A stretch of DNA of 64,000 bases from Leucobacter triazinivorans (GTDB taxonomy: Bacteria; Actinomycetota; Actinomycetes; Actinomycetales; Microbacteriaceae), in the NCBI RefSeq assembly GCF_004208635.1, contig NZ_CP035806.1, positions 2,232,001 through 2,296,000 of the forward strand. Reading direction: 5' to 3'. Positions within the stretch are counted from its first letter, which is position 1. Each line of letters starts with the position of its first letter. This document shows positions 26,556 to 35,067 of the stretch, piece after piece. The position numbers and the translations under genes were made by a program. A model generated the notes under the pieces. It searched no databases and had not been told where the DNA came from. It saw only the letters and a list, made by a program, of their open reading frames with translations.

Positions 26556-28025
26556 CTACGCGGCGCCGCGCCCGCCCTCCGGCAGCGAACGGAGTTCTGC
26601 CTCCTGGAACCGCTTCGGCGAGCGGCCGTGGGCGCGCGTGAACGCGCGGGTGAAGGCGGCCCCATCGGCGTATCCCACGCGGCGCGCCACCCGGGTCGGG
26701 GGTTCGCCCTCGCGCAGCATGCGCCGCGCCCACGACATCCGGGCGCGCGCCCGCCACGTCGAGAGCGTGGTGCCGGTGAGCTGCTCCACCGCCCGTCGCA
26801 GCGCGGCGGGGGCCACGCGGGCCTGTGCCGCGAGCGCCTCCGATGAGCGGCCGTCCTCCGGTGCGCGGGCGAGGCGGGCCAGCACCTCGTAGGCGGCCCG
26901 GGTGGTCTCGGGGTCGAGCGACACGGGATCGTCGACGCCGAGCGCCGTCTGCAGCGCCGCACGAGCCTCGCCGGCGCCCAGCGGCCCGACGCCCGCATAC
27001 TCCCAGGCCGCCAGGCGGATCAGCGTCTCGTGCGCCTCGGGGCCGACCCGGGAGACGACCCCGCGGCCCAGCTCGCATCCGCCCGGCAGCCATCCGATCG
27101 GCATCACCGCGGAACCCGCGTCGGCGCGGAGCGCAACGGTCGAGCCGGCCGGCAGGCACGCGATGTCGCTCGCGCGCAGCGGCTCCTCCGCGCCGTCGAT
27201 CTCCAGTCGGGCCGTGCCGGAGGCCACCCAGACCACCACGTGGTAGCCGTTGCACTGCGGGCCGAGCACCGCGACGCGGCGGTCCACCGGTGCGGGGGTC
27301 GGGTGGTCCCGCAGCAGGTCTCCCGGGGTCGCCCCCCACTCGCGGCGGAACGCGCGGGCGAAGGCCTGCGGGCTCCCGTACGCCGTGCCGGCCACGCCCG
27401 CGGCGACGCTCCCGTCGACCAGGATCCGCTCAGCGGCCCGCGCGAGCACGTGTCTCGCGCGCCAGCGCACCGGCGTCCACCCGGTCTCGGCGCGGAACCG
27501 TCGTGCGAGCACGCTGCCGCCCATCCCGTGCGACGCCCCGATCTCGGCCGGTGAGCGAGACGGGTCCTCGAGCAGCTCCTCGGCGACTCGGCGCAGTTCG
27601 GGGGAGCGCGGCAGCGCCGGGGGCTGGGCCACGGGGCAGCCGTGCCCGATCCAGGCGAGGATGGCGGTCGCTCGCACGCCGCCGCCGCGCAGCACGCCGA
27701 GACTGCGCATGAACGCCGCGAGCAGCGCGTCCCGCGAGCGGGCGGGGACGGTCACTCGGGTGGGCGCGGTCGGTCCCGCGGCGCGATCCGCGCTCCGCAC
27801 CCGGATCGGCAGCACGCAGGAGTCGGAGGCCCCCCGCACCTGGGCGCGCCGCCCTGCGGGGATCCAGAGCGCTTCGCCGGACGCGAGGCGCCAGTGGCCG
27901 GAATCGAGCGCCGCCGACGCACTGCCGGCGACGACCCACAGGAGCACCGGCGCATTCCCGTCCAGGGTCGCTCGGGTCGGCCAGGCGGGGATCGCCGTGA
28001 GGTCGAAGGAGCGGAGTGAGGACAA
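26556..28025 (-). CDS. Tandem (double) AraC-family regulator
   Basis: 489 residues built from two AraC-like modules in one chain. Module 1: cupin-like sensor about 20-90 (VLLWVVAGSASAALDSGHWRL) and two helix-turn-helices about 140-235 (SPAEIGASHGMGGSVLARRFR, AGVAGTAYGSPQAFARAFRREWG). Module 2: sensor about 250-340 (YHVVVWVASGTARLEIDG) and helix-turn-helices about 390-475 (SSEALAAQARVAPAALRRAVEQ, RVARRVGYADGAAFTRAFTRAHG). It is divergent from the ferric-siderophore operon and shares its iron-box region, so it is the likely ligand-responsive activator of that operon. The only in-frame start near the promoter is TTG 28025, without a Shine-Dalgarno; start uncertain. Confidence 0.8.
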   Translation of the reverse strand: MSSLRSFDLTAIPAWPTRATLDGNAPVLLWVVAGSASAALDSGHWRLASGEALWIPAGRRAQVRGASDSCVLPIRVRSADRAAGPTAPTRVTVPARSRDALLAAFMRSLGVLRGGGVRATAILAWIGHGCPVAQPPALPRSPELRRVAEELLEDPSRSPAEIGASHGMGGSVLARRFRAETGWTPVRWRARHVLARAAERILVDGSVAAGVAGTAYGSPQAFARAFRREWGATPGDLLRDHPTPAPVDRRVAVLGPQCNGYHVVVWVASGTARLEIDGAEEPLRASDIACLPAGSTVALRADAGSAVMPIGWLPGGCELGRGVVSRVGPEAHETLIRLAAWEYAGVGPLGAGEARAALQTALGVDDPVSLDPETTRAAYEVLARLARAPEDGRSSEALAAQARVAPAALRRAVEQLTGTTLSTWRARARMSWARRMLREGEPPTRVARRVGYADGAAFTRAFTRAHGRSPKRFQEAELRSLPEGGRGAA

Positions 28026-28051
28026 GAATGCGCCGATCTGGGTGCAAGAAG

Positions 28052-28070
28052 TTAGGTAAGCCCATCCTAA
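28052..28070. promoter_or_regulatory. DtxR/IdeR iron box
   Basis: TTAGGTAAGCCCATCCTAA closely matches the 19-bp DtxR/IdeR consensus TTAGGTTAGCCTAACCTAA. It sits in the divergent region between the double AraC gene and the siderophore uptake operon, so Fe-loaded repressor could shut both. Confidence 0.88.
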
Positions 28071-28163
28071 CCTCGATGGAGAGCACGCCGCTCAGCGCCG
28101 AAGTCGACGCGCGTCATCCCGCGATCGCGGACGACTGCCCGTCGGCCTCCCGCCGGCGGAGCG

Positions 28164-29168
28164 ATGAAAGGAATCATGAACACACACGCAACCGTGCGCC
28201 GCCGCGCCGTCGCCATGCTCGGTCTGGCCCTGACGGGCGCGATCGCCCTGTCCGGATGCGCCGCCCCCGCGGCCGAGGAGACCGCGCAGGCCGATGCGCC
28301 GGCGGCGGCCGCGGAGTGGCCCCGCACCTTCGAGAATGCGGACGGGACGACCACCGAGATCCCCGAGCAGCCCGAGCGCGTCGTCTCGACGGCGGTCTCG
28401 GTGACCGGCACCCTGCTCGCCATCGACGCCCCGGTGGTCGCGAGCGGCTCGCAGGTGGGCGGCGTCTGGTTCGATCAGTGGGCCGACGTCGCCGATGAGC
28501 GCGAGGTCGACAACCTCTGGAGCGTCGGCGAGTTCGACCTCGAAGCCGTGATGGCGAGCGATCCCGATCTCATCGTCGTCGCGACGAGCGGTCGTGACGC
28601 GCTCACTGACCAGGTCGCCGACCTCCAGTCGGTGGCGCCCACCGTGGTCGTCGACTACGGGGCGCAGACCTGGCAGGATCTGGCGCTCGAGCTCGGCGCG
28701 GCCACGGGGCTCGAGAGCGAGGCGGAGGGTGCCGTCGACGACTTCGACGCCCTCGTCGGCGAGACCGCCGCCGCGATCGACGTGCCCGACGGCACCGCCA
28801 ACATCGTCTCGTTCAACGGCCCCGGGCAGGACAACCCGATCGGCCGGGTCGGCGGCTCGCACGCCGACCTGCTCGAGTCGCTCGGCTTCACGGTCGAGGA
28901 TCCCGATCCGAGCTGGCACACGCAGGCGCAGGGGCGTTCCGACTTCGTGTGGGCGAGCTACGAGATGCTGCTGCAGCTGACGAGCGAGACGACGTTCATC
29001 CTGTCGGCCGACGACGAGATGGCGCAGGGCTTCGCCACGGATCCGGTGCTGGCGAACGTCCCGTCGGTCGCGGCCGGCCAGGTCTACGGGCTGGGCGTCA
29101 ACTCGTTCCGCATGGACCCCTACAGCTCGGCCGAGATCGTCGAGCACGTGCGGGACCTGTTCTCCTGA
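28164..29168 (+). CDS. Ferric-siderophore ABC transporter binding lipoprotein (FepB-like)
   Basis: 334 residues. The signal peptide ends in a lipobox IALSGC (Cys about residue 32), then a class III binding fold: EIPEQPERVVSTAVSVTGTLLAI, SVGEFDLEAVMASDPDLIVVATSGRDAL, and DEMAQGFATDPVLANVPSVAAGQVYGL. It binds a ferric siderophore at the cell surface. Two starts are possible, ATG 28164 or ATG 28176 (after GAAAGGA); the second leaves a more typical signal peptide. First gene of a six-gene operon behind the iron box. A long hairpin separates it from the permease gene and could raise its relative mRNA level. Confidence 0.9.
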   Translation: MKGIMNTHATVRRRAVAMLGLALTGAIALSGCAAPAAEETAQADAPAAAAEWPRTFENADGTTTEIPEQPERVVSTAVSVTGTLLAIDAPVVASGSQVGGVWFDQWADVADEREVDNLWSVGEFDLEAVMASDPDLIVVATSGRDALTDQVADLQSVAPTVVVDYGAQTWQDLALELGAATGLESEAEGAVDDFDALVGETAAAIDVPDGTANIVSFNGPGQDNPIGRVGGSHADLLESLGFTVEDPDPSWHTQAQGRSDFVWASYEMLLQLTSETTFILSADDEMAQGFATDPVLANVPSVAAGQVYGLGVNSFRMDPYSSAEIVEHVRDLFS

Positions 29169-29179
29169 ACCCATGCGTC

Positions 29180-29208
29180 GGCCGGCCGCAGCTGCTGCGG
29201 CCGGCCGC
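29180..29208 (+). promoter_or_regulatory. Intercistronic hairpin between binding protein and permease genes
   Basis: CGGCCGGCCGCAGC, one base, GCTGCGGCCGGCCG: a 14-bp perfect stem 11 nt after the stop codon. Such stems often stabilise the upstream binding-protein mRNA or attenuate the downstream genes. It contains no start codon. Confidence 0.65.
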
Positions 29209-29220
29209 GCTGCGCGAACC

Positions 29221-30306
29221 ATGACTGCCACCGCATCCCCCGCCGTTCCTCGTACTCCGGCGCCCGCCGTCGGCGACACGGCGCGTCGCGCCGACGGGCC
29301 GCCGGCCACCCGGCGTCGCGCCGCCGCCGTGCTCATCGTCGCCGGTCTGCTCGTCGGCGCGCTCGTCGTGCTGAGCTCTCTCGTGGGCACGCGCATGCTC
29401 GTGCCGTCGGACCTCTGGCGCGTCGTCGCCGACTTCGATCCCGCCGACGACGCGCACCTGCTGCTCGTCAACCGCCGTCTCCCGCGCGCCGCGCTGGCGG
29501 TGCTCGTGGGGGCGGGGCTCGGCGCGGCAGGCGTCGTCATGCAGTCGCTCACCCGCAACCCGATCGCCGAGCCCGGACTGCTCGGTGTGAGCGCCGGGGC
29601 GGCCGTCGCCGTCGCCGTGGCGATCGCTCTGGCGGGCATCGTCGCCCCGATCGCCTACTTCGGGGCGGCCCTCGTGGGCGCCGCCGCAGCGGGAGCGCTC
29701 GTGATGCTGCTCGGCGGCGTGCGCCGGGGATCGGACCCCGTGCGCCTCGTGCTCGCGGGTGCCGCGCTGGCCGTGGTGCTCGGGGCGCTCGCGCAGATCG
29801 TCATCGTCAACGGCGACGAGCAGGTCTTCGACCGCTACCGCGCCTGGGCGGTCGGCTCGCTCGCGGGCCGCGACCTCGAGGTGCTTCCGCTCGCCGCGGC
29901 GTGCATCGGCGCGGGGCTCGCGCTCGCCGCCGCGCTGTCGCGAGCCCTCGATGCCGCAGCGCTCGGGCCGGAGACGGCGCGCGCGCTGGGCTCGCGCCCC
30001 GCCGCGGTCTGGGCGGTGGCCGGTCTCGCGGTGGTGGTGCTCTCGGGCGGTGCCACCGCGGCCGCCGGCCCGATCGCCTTCGTCGGGCTCACCGCGCCGC
30101 ACATCGCCCGCCTGCTGGTGGGCTCGGATCACCGCCGCATGCTGCCCGTGGCGATGGCGCTCGGCGCCGCACTCGTGCTGATCGCAGACGTGCTGGGCAG
30201 GGTCGTGGCGCCGCCGGGCGAGGTCGGCGTGGGGATCATGGTCGCCCTCCTCGGCGGGCCATTCTTCGTCGCGCTCGTGCGACGTCGGCGATTGGCGCCG
30301 CTGTGA
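29221..30306 (+). CDS. Ferric-siderophore ABC permease (FepD/FecCD family)
   Basis: 361 residues from ATG 29221; an in-frame ATG at 29173 would translate through the hairpin and is less likely, though neither start has a good Shine-Dalgarno. FecCD landmarks: LLLVNRRLPRAALAVLVGAGLGAAGVVMQSLTRNPIAEPGLLGVSAGA and GPIAFVGLTAPHIARLLVGSDHRRMLPV (the ATPase-contact region). About ten helices. It forms the channel with the next permease. Its stop overlaps the next GTG (GTGA). Confidence 0.92.
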   Translation: MTATASPAVPRTPAPAVGDTARRADGPPATRRRAAAVLIVAGLLVGALVVLSSLVGTRMLVPSDLWRVVADFDPADDAHLLLVNRRLPRAALAVLVGAGLGAAGVVMQSLTRNPIAEPGLLGVSAGAAVAVAVAIALAGIVAPIAYFGAALVGAAAAGALVMLLGGVRRGSDPVRLVLAGAALAVVLGALAQIVIVNGDEQVFDRYRAWAVGSLAGRDLEVLPLAAACIGAGLALAAALSRALDAAALGPETARALGSRPAAVWAVAGLAVVVLSGGATAAAGPIAFVGLTAPHIARLLVGSDHRRMLPVAMALGAALVLIADVLGRVVAPPGEVGVGIMVALLGGPFFVALVRRRRLAPL

Positions 30307-31382
30307 ACCGCCTCGCGGCGCACCGCCCCCCGGGCGGGCGGCGCGTCCTGCGCCTCGGGACGCTCTCGCTGCTCGTGCGCCCCCGTACCGCTCTCGTCGC
30401 GATCGCGCTGGTCGGAGTCGCCCTGCTCGCGGGCGCCGCTGCGCTGACGGTGGGCAGTCTGCCGGTGCCCTTCGGCGCGGTGCCCGGGGCCGTGCTCGGA
30501 ATCGCCGACGACGCGACGGTCGTGCGCGCGGTGCAGGGCGTTCGGCTGCCGCGGGTGCTCAGCGCGCTCGGGGCGGGCGCTGCGCTCGGCATCTCCGGGG
30601 CGGTCTTCCAGTCGCTCTCTCGCAACGCCCTCGGATCGCCCGACGTGATCGGGTTCACGACGGGCGCGGCCACGGGTGCGCTCGTGCAGATCGTACTCTT
30701 CGGGGCGCAGCCGACCCAGGTGGCGCTCGGCACGGTCGTGGGCGGCGCCGTCGCCGCCGGGCTCGTGCTCCTCCTCGCGCGCCGCGGCGGCGGGATGGCC
30801 GGGCGGCAGATGATCCTCGTCGGGATCGGCATCGGGGCCATCGCCTCGGCGATCAACGGTCTGCTGCTCGTGCGGGGCACGATCGACGCGTCGAGCCAGG
30901 CCAATCTCTGGCTCTCCGGATCGCTCGACGCCCGTCAGTGGGGGCATGCCCTGCCGGTGCTGCTCGGGGTCGCGGTGGTGCTGCCGGTCGTGCTCCTGCT
31001 CTCCCGTCGCGCGACGCTGATGGAGCTCGGCGACGACGTCGCCGAGCAGCTCGGGGTGCGCACCGAGCGCACCCGGCTCGCGCTCGTGATCTGCGCCGTC
31101 GCGCTCGCCGCGCTCGCCACCGCGGCGGTCGGGCCGATCGCGTTCGTCGCGCTCGCCGCGCCGCAGCTGGTGCGGCGCCTGATGCGGGCCGATGCGCCTC
31201 CGGTCGTCGGCGGGGCCGCGATGGGGGCGGTCCTGCTGGTGATCGCGGATCTCGCGACCCAACTGCTTCCGGTGACTTTCGCGGTGCCGGTCGGCCGGAT
31301 GACGGGTGTCATCGGGGGCCTGTATCTGCTGTGGCTGTTGCTGCCGGGTCGTGGCTCGGCAGAAGGAAGGGGATGGCGCTGA
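30303..31382 (+). CDS. Ferric-siderophore ABC permease (FepG/FecCD family)
   Basis: 359 residues, the second FecCD permease: VQGVRLPRVLSALGAGAALGISGAVFQSLSRNALGSPDVIGFTTGA and GPIAFVALAAPQLVRRLMRADAPP match the family blocks seen in its neighbour. GTG start in a GTGA overlap. The last codons overlap the ATPase start region, where AAGGAAGGGG acts as the Shine-Dalgarno. Confidence 0.92.
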   Translation: MNRLAAHRPPGGRRVLRLGTLSLLVRPRTALVAIALVGVALLAGAAALTVGSLPVPFGAVPGAVLGIADDATVVRAVQGVRLPRVLSALGAGAALGISGAVFQSLSRNALGSPDVIGFTTGAATGALVQIVLFGAQPTQVALGTVVGGAVAAGLVLLLARRGGGMAGRQMILVGIGIGAIASAINGLLLVRGTIDASSQANLWLSGSLDARQWGHALPVLLGVAVVLPVVLLLSRRATLMELGDDVAEQLGVRTERTRLALVICAVALAALATAAVGPIAFVALAAPQLVRRLMRADAPPVVGGAAMGAVLLVIADLATQLLPVTFAVPVGRMTGVIGGLYLLWLLLPGRGSAEGRGWR

Positions 31383-32230
31383 TGACCGATTCGCTCGAGG
31401 CGCAGGGACTCACGCTGCGCTACGATCGGCGCACGATCGTGGAAGAGCTCGACGTGCGGCTGCCCGAGGGGCGCATCACGGTGATCCTGGGCGCGAACGC
31501 GTGCGGCAAGTCGACGCTGCTGCGCGGGCTCGCCCGGCTGCTCGTGCCCGCCGAGGGACGGGTGCTGCTCGACGGGACGGACGTGCGCGAGTTGGGTCCG
31601 AAGGCGCTCGCGCGCCGCGTGGGGTTCCTGCCGCAGGCGGCGTCGGCGCCGGGCGGGGTGACCGTGGCGGAGCTCGTCGCGCGCGGGCGGTACCCGCACC
31701 AGCGCGTGCTGCAGCAGTGGTCTGCGGAGGACGCCGACGCGGTGAACGACGCGATGCGCGCGACGGGGGTGTCCGCGCTGCACGATCGCCCGATCGACGA
31801 GCTGTCGGGGGGCCAGCGGCAGCGGGTCTGGATCGCGATGCTGCTCGCCCAGCAGACGTCCGTGATGCTGCTCGACGAACCCACGACCTATCTCGACATC
31901 GCGCATCAGCTCGAGGTGCTGGAATTGTGTCGACGGCTGAACCGCGAGGAGGGCCGCACCGTGGTGCTCGTGCTGCACGATCTCGACCAGGCCTGCCGCT
32001 ATGCCGACCACCTCGTGGTGATGTGCGACGGGCGGATCCTCGACGCCGGGCCGCCGGCCGGGGTGATGACCGAGCGGCTGATCGCGGAGGCGTTCGGGCT
32101 GGAGGCGCTGGTGCAGGCGCATCCCGTCACCGGGAGCCCCATGATCGTGCCGATCGCCCCGATCGCCCCGATCGCCCCGATCTCGCGGGACGCCCCGGCG
32201 GCCGCCGGCGCAGCGGAGGCGATCGCGTGA
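31373..32230 (+). CDS. Ferric-siderophore ABC transporter ATPase (FepC-like)
   Basis: 285 residues. Walker A GANACGKSTLLRGL, Q-loop FLPQAA, signature LSGGQRQRVWIAMLL, Walker B SVMLLDEPTTYLDIAHQ, H-loop LVLHDLDQA, all typical of FecE/FepC. ATG 31373 overlaps the permease gene; ATG 31382 (TGATG) is an equally good start 9 nt after GGAAGGGG. The C-terminal tail contains a four-fold IAP repeat from 9-bp coding repeats (about 32150-32180), likely slippage. GTGA overlap with the next gene. Confidence 0.93.
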   Translation: MALMTDSLEAQGLTLRYDRRTIVEELDVRLPEGRITVILGANACGKSTLLRGLARLLVPAEGRVLLDGTDVRELGPKALARRVGFLPQAASAPGGVTVAELVARGRYPHQRVLQQWSAEDADAVNDAMRATGVSALHDRPIDELSGGQRQRVWIAMLLAQQTSVMLLDEPTTYLDIAHQLEVLELCRRLNREEGRTVVLVLHDLDQACRYADHLVVMCDGRILDAGPPAGVMTERLIAEAFGLEALVQAHPVTGSPMIVPIAPIAPIAPISRDAPAAAGAAEAIA

Positions 32231-33348
32231 CCCTCCTCACCGGGTTCACCGCGGCCCCCACGTGGATGCGCGGCCAGGCGTGGCGGCGGGCCGACTCGCG
32301 GGTCGAGGAGCTGCTCTCGGGCGCTCCGATCGTCGACGCGGTGGTGCTGGCCGAGCAGGCCGGCTTCGACGCGGTCTTCCGCCCGGACGCGCTCACGCTG
32401 CCGATCGACACGATCCGGGAGGATCCGGCGCATCTCGGGCTCGACCCGGTCGTGCAGGCCGCCCAGCTCGCCGCGGCGACGCATCGGATCGCGCTCATCC
32501 CGACCGTGTCGGCGACGTTCTCGGAACCCTATCCCGTCGCGCGGCAGCTCGTCTCGCTGGAGCATCTGGCACCCGGGCGGATCGGCTGGAACGTGGTGAC
32601 CTCGAGGACGGGCGACGGCCAGTTCTCGGTCGCCCGCCTGCCGGATTCCGCGGCCCGGTGGCGGCGCGCCGAAGAGCTCATCGACGCGGTGGAGTCGCTC
32701 CGCGCGGGATTCCCCGCCGCGGCCCTGCGCGCAGACCGCACGGACGGCACTCTCGTCGATCCGGCCCTCGTGCGACCGAGCGATCATGCCGGCGAGCACT
32801 TCCGGGTCGCCGGTCCGCTGCCCCTGCCGGGTGCGGTTCCCGAGGCGGGCGCCGCGCCGCGCCGACTCCCCCTGCTGATCGCCGGCGGCGGCCCGGCGCA
32901 GGCGCTCGCGGGCCGTCGCGCCGACGCCGTGTTCGCCGCCGCCGTCGAGCCGATGGCCGGTCGCGCGCAGCGCTCCGCGATCCGCGACGCCGCAGCCGCC
33001 GCCGGCCGCGCGGATCCTCCCCGATTGCTGCCCGGGCTCAGCCTGCTGCTCGCCGACACGCGCGAGCAGGCGCGCGAGCTCGCGCGCACGAGCGCCCCCG
33101 CGGGAGCAGGGCGCCCTCCGGGTGGGCCGCACTGGACCGTGATCGGCACGCCCGAGGACGCCGTAGCCTCGATCGCGGAGCGGGCGCGGCATGGCGGGCT
33201 CGACGGCTTCATCGTGTTCCCCATCGGATGGTGGCGATCGGTGGAGCTCGTCTGCGGAGCCGTCATGCCCCGGCTCCGTGAGCTCGGGCTGATCGCCTCC
33301 GAGCCCCATCCCGACCCGTTCACGACACGACAGGAGACGCACGAATGA
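32227..33348 (+). CDS. LLM-class FMN-dependent monooxygenase (NtaA/SnaA-like) in the siderophore operon
   Basis: 373 residues of the bacterial luciferase-like fold: VVLAEQAGFDAVFRPDALTLP, THRIALIPTVSATFSEPYPVARQLVSLEHLAPGRIGWNVVTS, and RLPLLIAGGGPAQALAGRRADAVFAA. The region FSEPYPVARQ...GWNVVTS is the signature of the nitrilotriacetate/EDTA monooxygenase subgroup, which oxidises N-substituted compounds with reduced flavin. It lies between the transporter ATPase and a siderophore-interacting reductase with overlapping stop/start codons on both sides, suggesting a role in modifying or degrading the imported chelator. No flavin reductase gene is adjacent unless the SIP serves. Confidence 0.85.
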   Translation: MTLLTGFTAAPTWMRGQAWRRADSRVEELLSGAPIVDAVVLAEQAGFDAVFRPDALTLPIDTIREDPAHLGLDPVVQAAQLAAATHRIALIPTVSATFSEPYPVARQLVSLEHLAPGRIGWNVVTSRTGDGQFSVARLPDSAARWRRAEELIDAVESLRAGFPAAALRADRTDGTLVDPALVRPSDHAGEHFRVAGPLPLPGAVPEAGAAPRRLPLLIAGGGPAQALAGRRADAVFAAAVEPMAGRAQRSAIRDAAAAAGRADPPRLLPGLSLLLADTREQARELARTSAPAGAGRPPGGPHWTVIGTPEDAVASIAERARHGGLDGFIVFPIGWWRSVELVCGAVMPRLRELGLIASEPHPDPFTTRQETHE

Positions 33349-34241
33349 CCAGCACCGCGAAGACGCACCCGATCGAGGGCGCGAACCGCTCCGGACAGAC
33401 CCGGGTGGCGCTGCTCCCGACCGTCGGCCGCCGCCTGCTGCGCGTGCAGCGCACGGAGCGCATCACGCCGCGCTACCGGCGCATCGTGTTCGTCGGAGCG
33501 GATCTCGGCGCGGACTTCCCCGTGCGCCGCTTCGCGCCGACCGACCATGTGAAGCTGTTCTTCCCACACCCGCGGACCGGTGAGCTGGTGCTCCCGATGA
33601 TCACGGAGCGCGGCTGGGAGCTTCCGCAGGACGCGGGCGATCCGATCTTCCGCGACTACACCGTGCGCTCGTTCGATGCGGCCGCTCGAGAGCTGGCCAT
33701 CGACTTCGTGCTGCACGACCACGGCGTGGCCGGTAGGTGGGCGGGCAGCGCGGGCCCGGGTGATGAGATCGGCCAGCTCGGCCCGCGGGGCAACGTGCTC
33801 TTCCCGGAGGACTACCCGCACTACCTCGCCGCCGGAGACGAGACGGCGCTGCCCGCGATCGCGCGATTCGTGGAGGAGGCGCCCCGGGGCTCGCGGGTGA
33901 CCGCGGTGATCGAGGTGGCCGACCTCGGCGAGGAGCAGAAGCTGCGCGCCGCCGACGGGGTCGAGCTGGATCTGCGCTGGGTGCACCGCGACCGAGCCCG
34001 GATCGGCGAGGGGCACCTGTCCGCGCTCGAGACCGCCGTGCGCGCGGCGGGGCTCGCGCCCGAGGAGCGCGTCTTCGCGTTCGTGGCCGGTGAGGCGAAC
34101 GCGCTCAAGCCGATCCGCCGCTTTCTGCGCCGCGAGCTCGGGTACGGCAAGGAGCAGGTCGACGTCGACGGGTATTGGAAGCGCGGTGTCGTGAATCTGG
34201 ATCACCACGCCGACGAGTCGGAGGAGCCGGACTCCGAGTGA
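33345..34241 (+). CDS. Siderophore-interacting protein (ViuB-like flavoreductase)
   Basis: 298 residues, FAD_binding_9 plus SIP domains. RITPRYRRIVFVG and FRDYTVRSFDAAARELAIDFVLHDHGVAGRWAGSAGPGD form the FAD-binding R-D-Y-T-V-R block; LAAGDETALPAIARFVEEAP begins the NAD(P)H domain, and AGEANALKPIRRFLRRELG ends it. It reduces Fe3+-siderophore to release Fe2+ in the cytoplasm. It begins in an ATGA overlap and is the last gene of the iron operon. Confidence 0.93.
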   Translation: MTSTAKTHPIEGANRSGQTRVALLPTVGRRLLRVQRTERITPRYRRIVFVGADLGADFPVRRFAPTDHVKLFFPHPRTGELVLPMITERGWELPQDAGDPIFRDYTVRSFDAAARELAIDFVLHDHGVAGRWAGSAGPGDEIGQLGPRGNVLFPEDYPHYLAAGDETALPAIARFVEEAPRGSRVTAVIEVADLGEEQKLRAADGVELDLRWVHRDRARIGEGHLSALETAVRAAGLAPEERVFAFVAGEANALKPIRRFLRRELGYGKEQVDVDGYWKRGVVNLDHHADESEEPDSE

Positions 34242-34246
34242 CGCGG

Positions 34247-34287
34247 GAGCCGGTGCGCGCCTGCGGTGCAGGCCTCGCGCGCGGCTC
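34247..34287 (+). terminator. Hairpin after the siderophore operon
   Basis: GAGCCG and CGGCTC with further GCGCG/CGCGC pairing and an inner CCTGC/GCAGG hairpin, 6 nt past the stop codon. Confidence 0.5.
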
Positions 34288-34420
34288 TGCGCCCGCATCC
34301 GTTCCCGCGGCGAATACTGTGGATGCGATGAACCGGCCGCACTTTCCTTCACGTGCCCGCACCGGGTGTGCCACACTCTTGATTGGGGATCCGAACTTGA
34401 TCTGACGCGAGGTGATGGCG

Positions 34421-35050
34421 ATGTCCGAGAGCCGGGAGAACGCGCCCCGAAGGCGCCAGCAGCGCGGCATCGAGACGCAGTCCGCCCTGCTCGAGGCGGC
34501 GGGTCGGGTGTTCTCGCGGATGGAGTACGACAAGGCGAAGTTGAAGGACATCTCCGATGATGCGGGGATCAGCCTGGGGTCGTTGTACTTCCATTTCGGG
34601 AACAAGGATGATGTGGCTGCTGCGGTGCTGGATGCGCAGCAGGAGCGGATGACCGAGGTGCTGTCGTCGGTGGTGGAGACGGAGGGGTCGTCTCTGGGGC
34701 GGTTGTTGGATCTGCTGGATGGTGTGGCGGAGTTGATCTCGGCGGATGCGCTGGTGCAGGCGGGGATTCGTCTGGTGGGTTCGTTGCCGGATGAGTTGAA
34801 GGATCGCGGGTACGGGTTCTACGAGGAGTGGCAGCGGGTGGCGGAGACGCTGATCCGCGAGGGCCTCGAAGACGGCTCCGTCACCACCGCGCGGCAGACC
34901 CCCGCGGAGCTCGCCGAACTCGTGAACGAGCTCTTCGTCGGCGCACAGGTGCTCGCGGGCATGAAGGACGGTTGGCAGACGCTGCCCGAGCGGATCCGCA
35001 GGATCCGGCCCGTGCTCGAGTCCGTGCTCGCGCCCTCGTCCGCGGCTTGA
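34421..35050 (+). CDS. TetR-family regulator 1, butyrolactone-receptor-like
   Basis: 209 residues from ATG 34421 (GAGG 8 nt upstream; GTG 34412 and ATG 34415 are alternatives). N-terminal helix-turn-helix about 15-62 with KDISDDAGISLGSLYFHFGNKDDVAAAVLDAQ. The ligand domain (LDGVAELISADALVQAGIRLVGSLPDEL, then AELVNELFVGAQVLAG) resembles ArpA/ScbR gamma-butyrolactone receptors. Bases 34484-34885 are identical to 36013-36414 in the second tetR gene, with sharp divergence on both sides. The shared core uses AT-richer codons (TTG, GAT, GGT, CAT, TTT) than its own flanks, pointing to gene conversion or transfer. The upstream region has CTTGAT repeated at 34378 and 34396. Confidence 0.85.
   Translation: MSESRENAPRRRQQRGIETQSALLEAAGRVFSRMEYDKAKLKDISDDAGISLGSLYFHFGNKDDVAAAVLDAQQERMTEVLSSVVETEGSSLGRLLDLLDGVAELISADALVQAGIRLVGSLPDELKDRGYGFYEEWQRVAETLIREGLEDGSVTTARQTPAELAELVNELFVGAQVLAGMKDGWQTLPERIRRIRPVLESVLAPSSAA
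34484..34885 (+). repeat. 402-bp identical block, copy 1
   Basis: Base-for-base identical to 36013-36414 (offset 1529). It covers the recognition region and most of the ligand domain of the TetR protein, and ends abruptly in codons for SVT. Outside the block the two genes are only similar. Confidence 0.95.
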
Positions 35051-35067
35051 GCCGCGCCGAGCGCATC

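Noticed and set aside
29173..29220. Longer N terminus of the first siderophore permease starting at ATG 29173
   Set aside because: It would translate through the 14-bp hairpin, giving a Pro/Ala/Arg-rich leader unlike the family; the ATG at 29221 is preferred.
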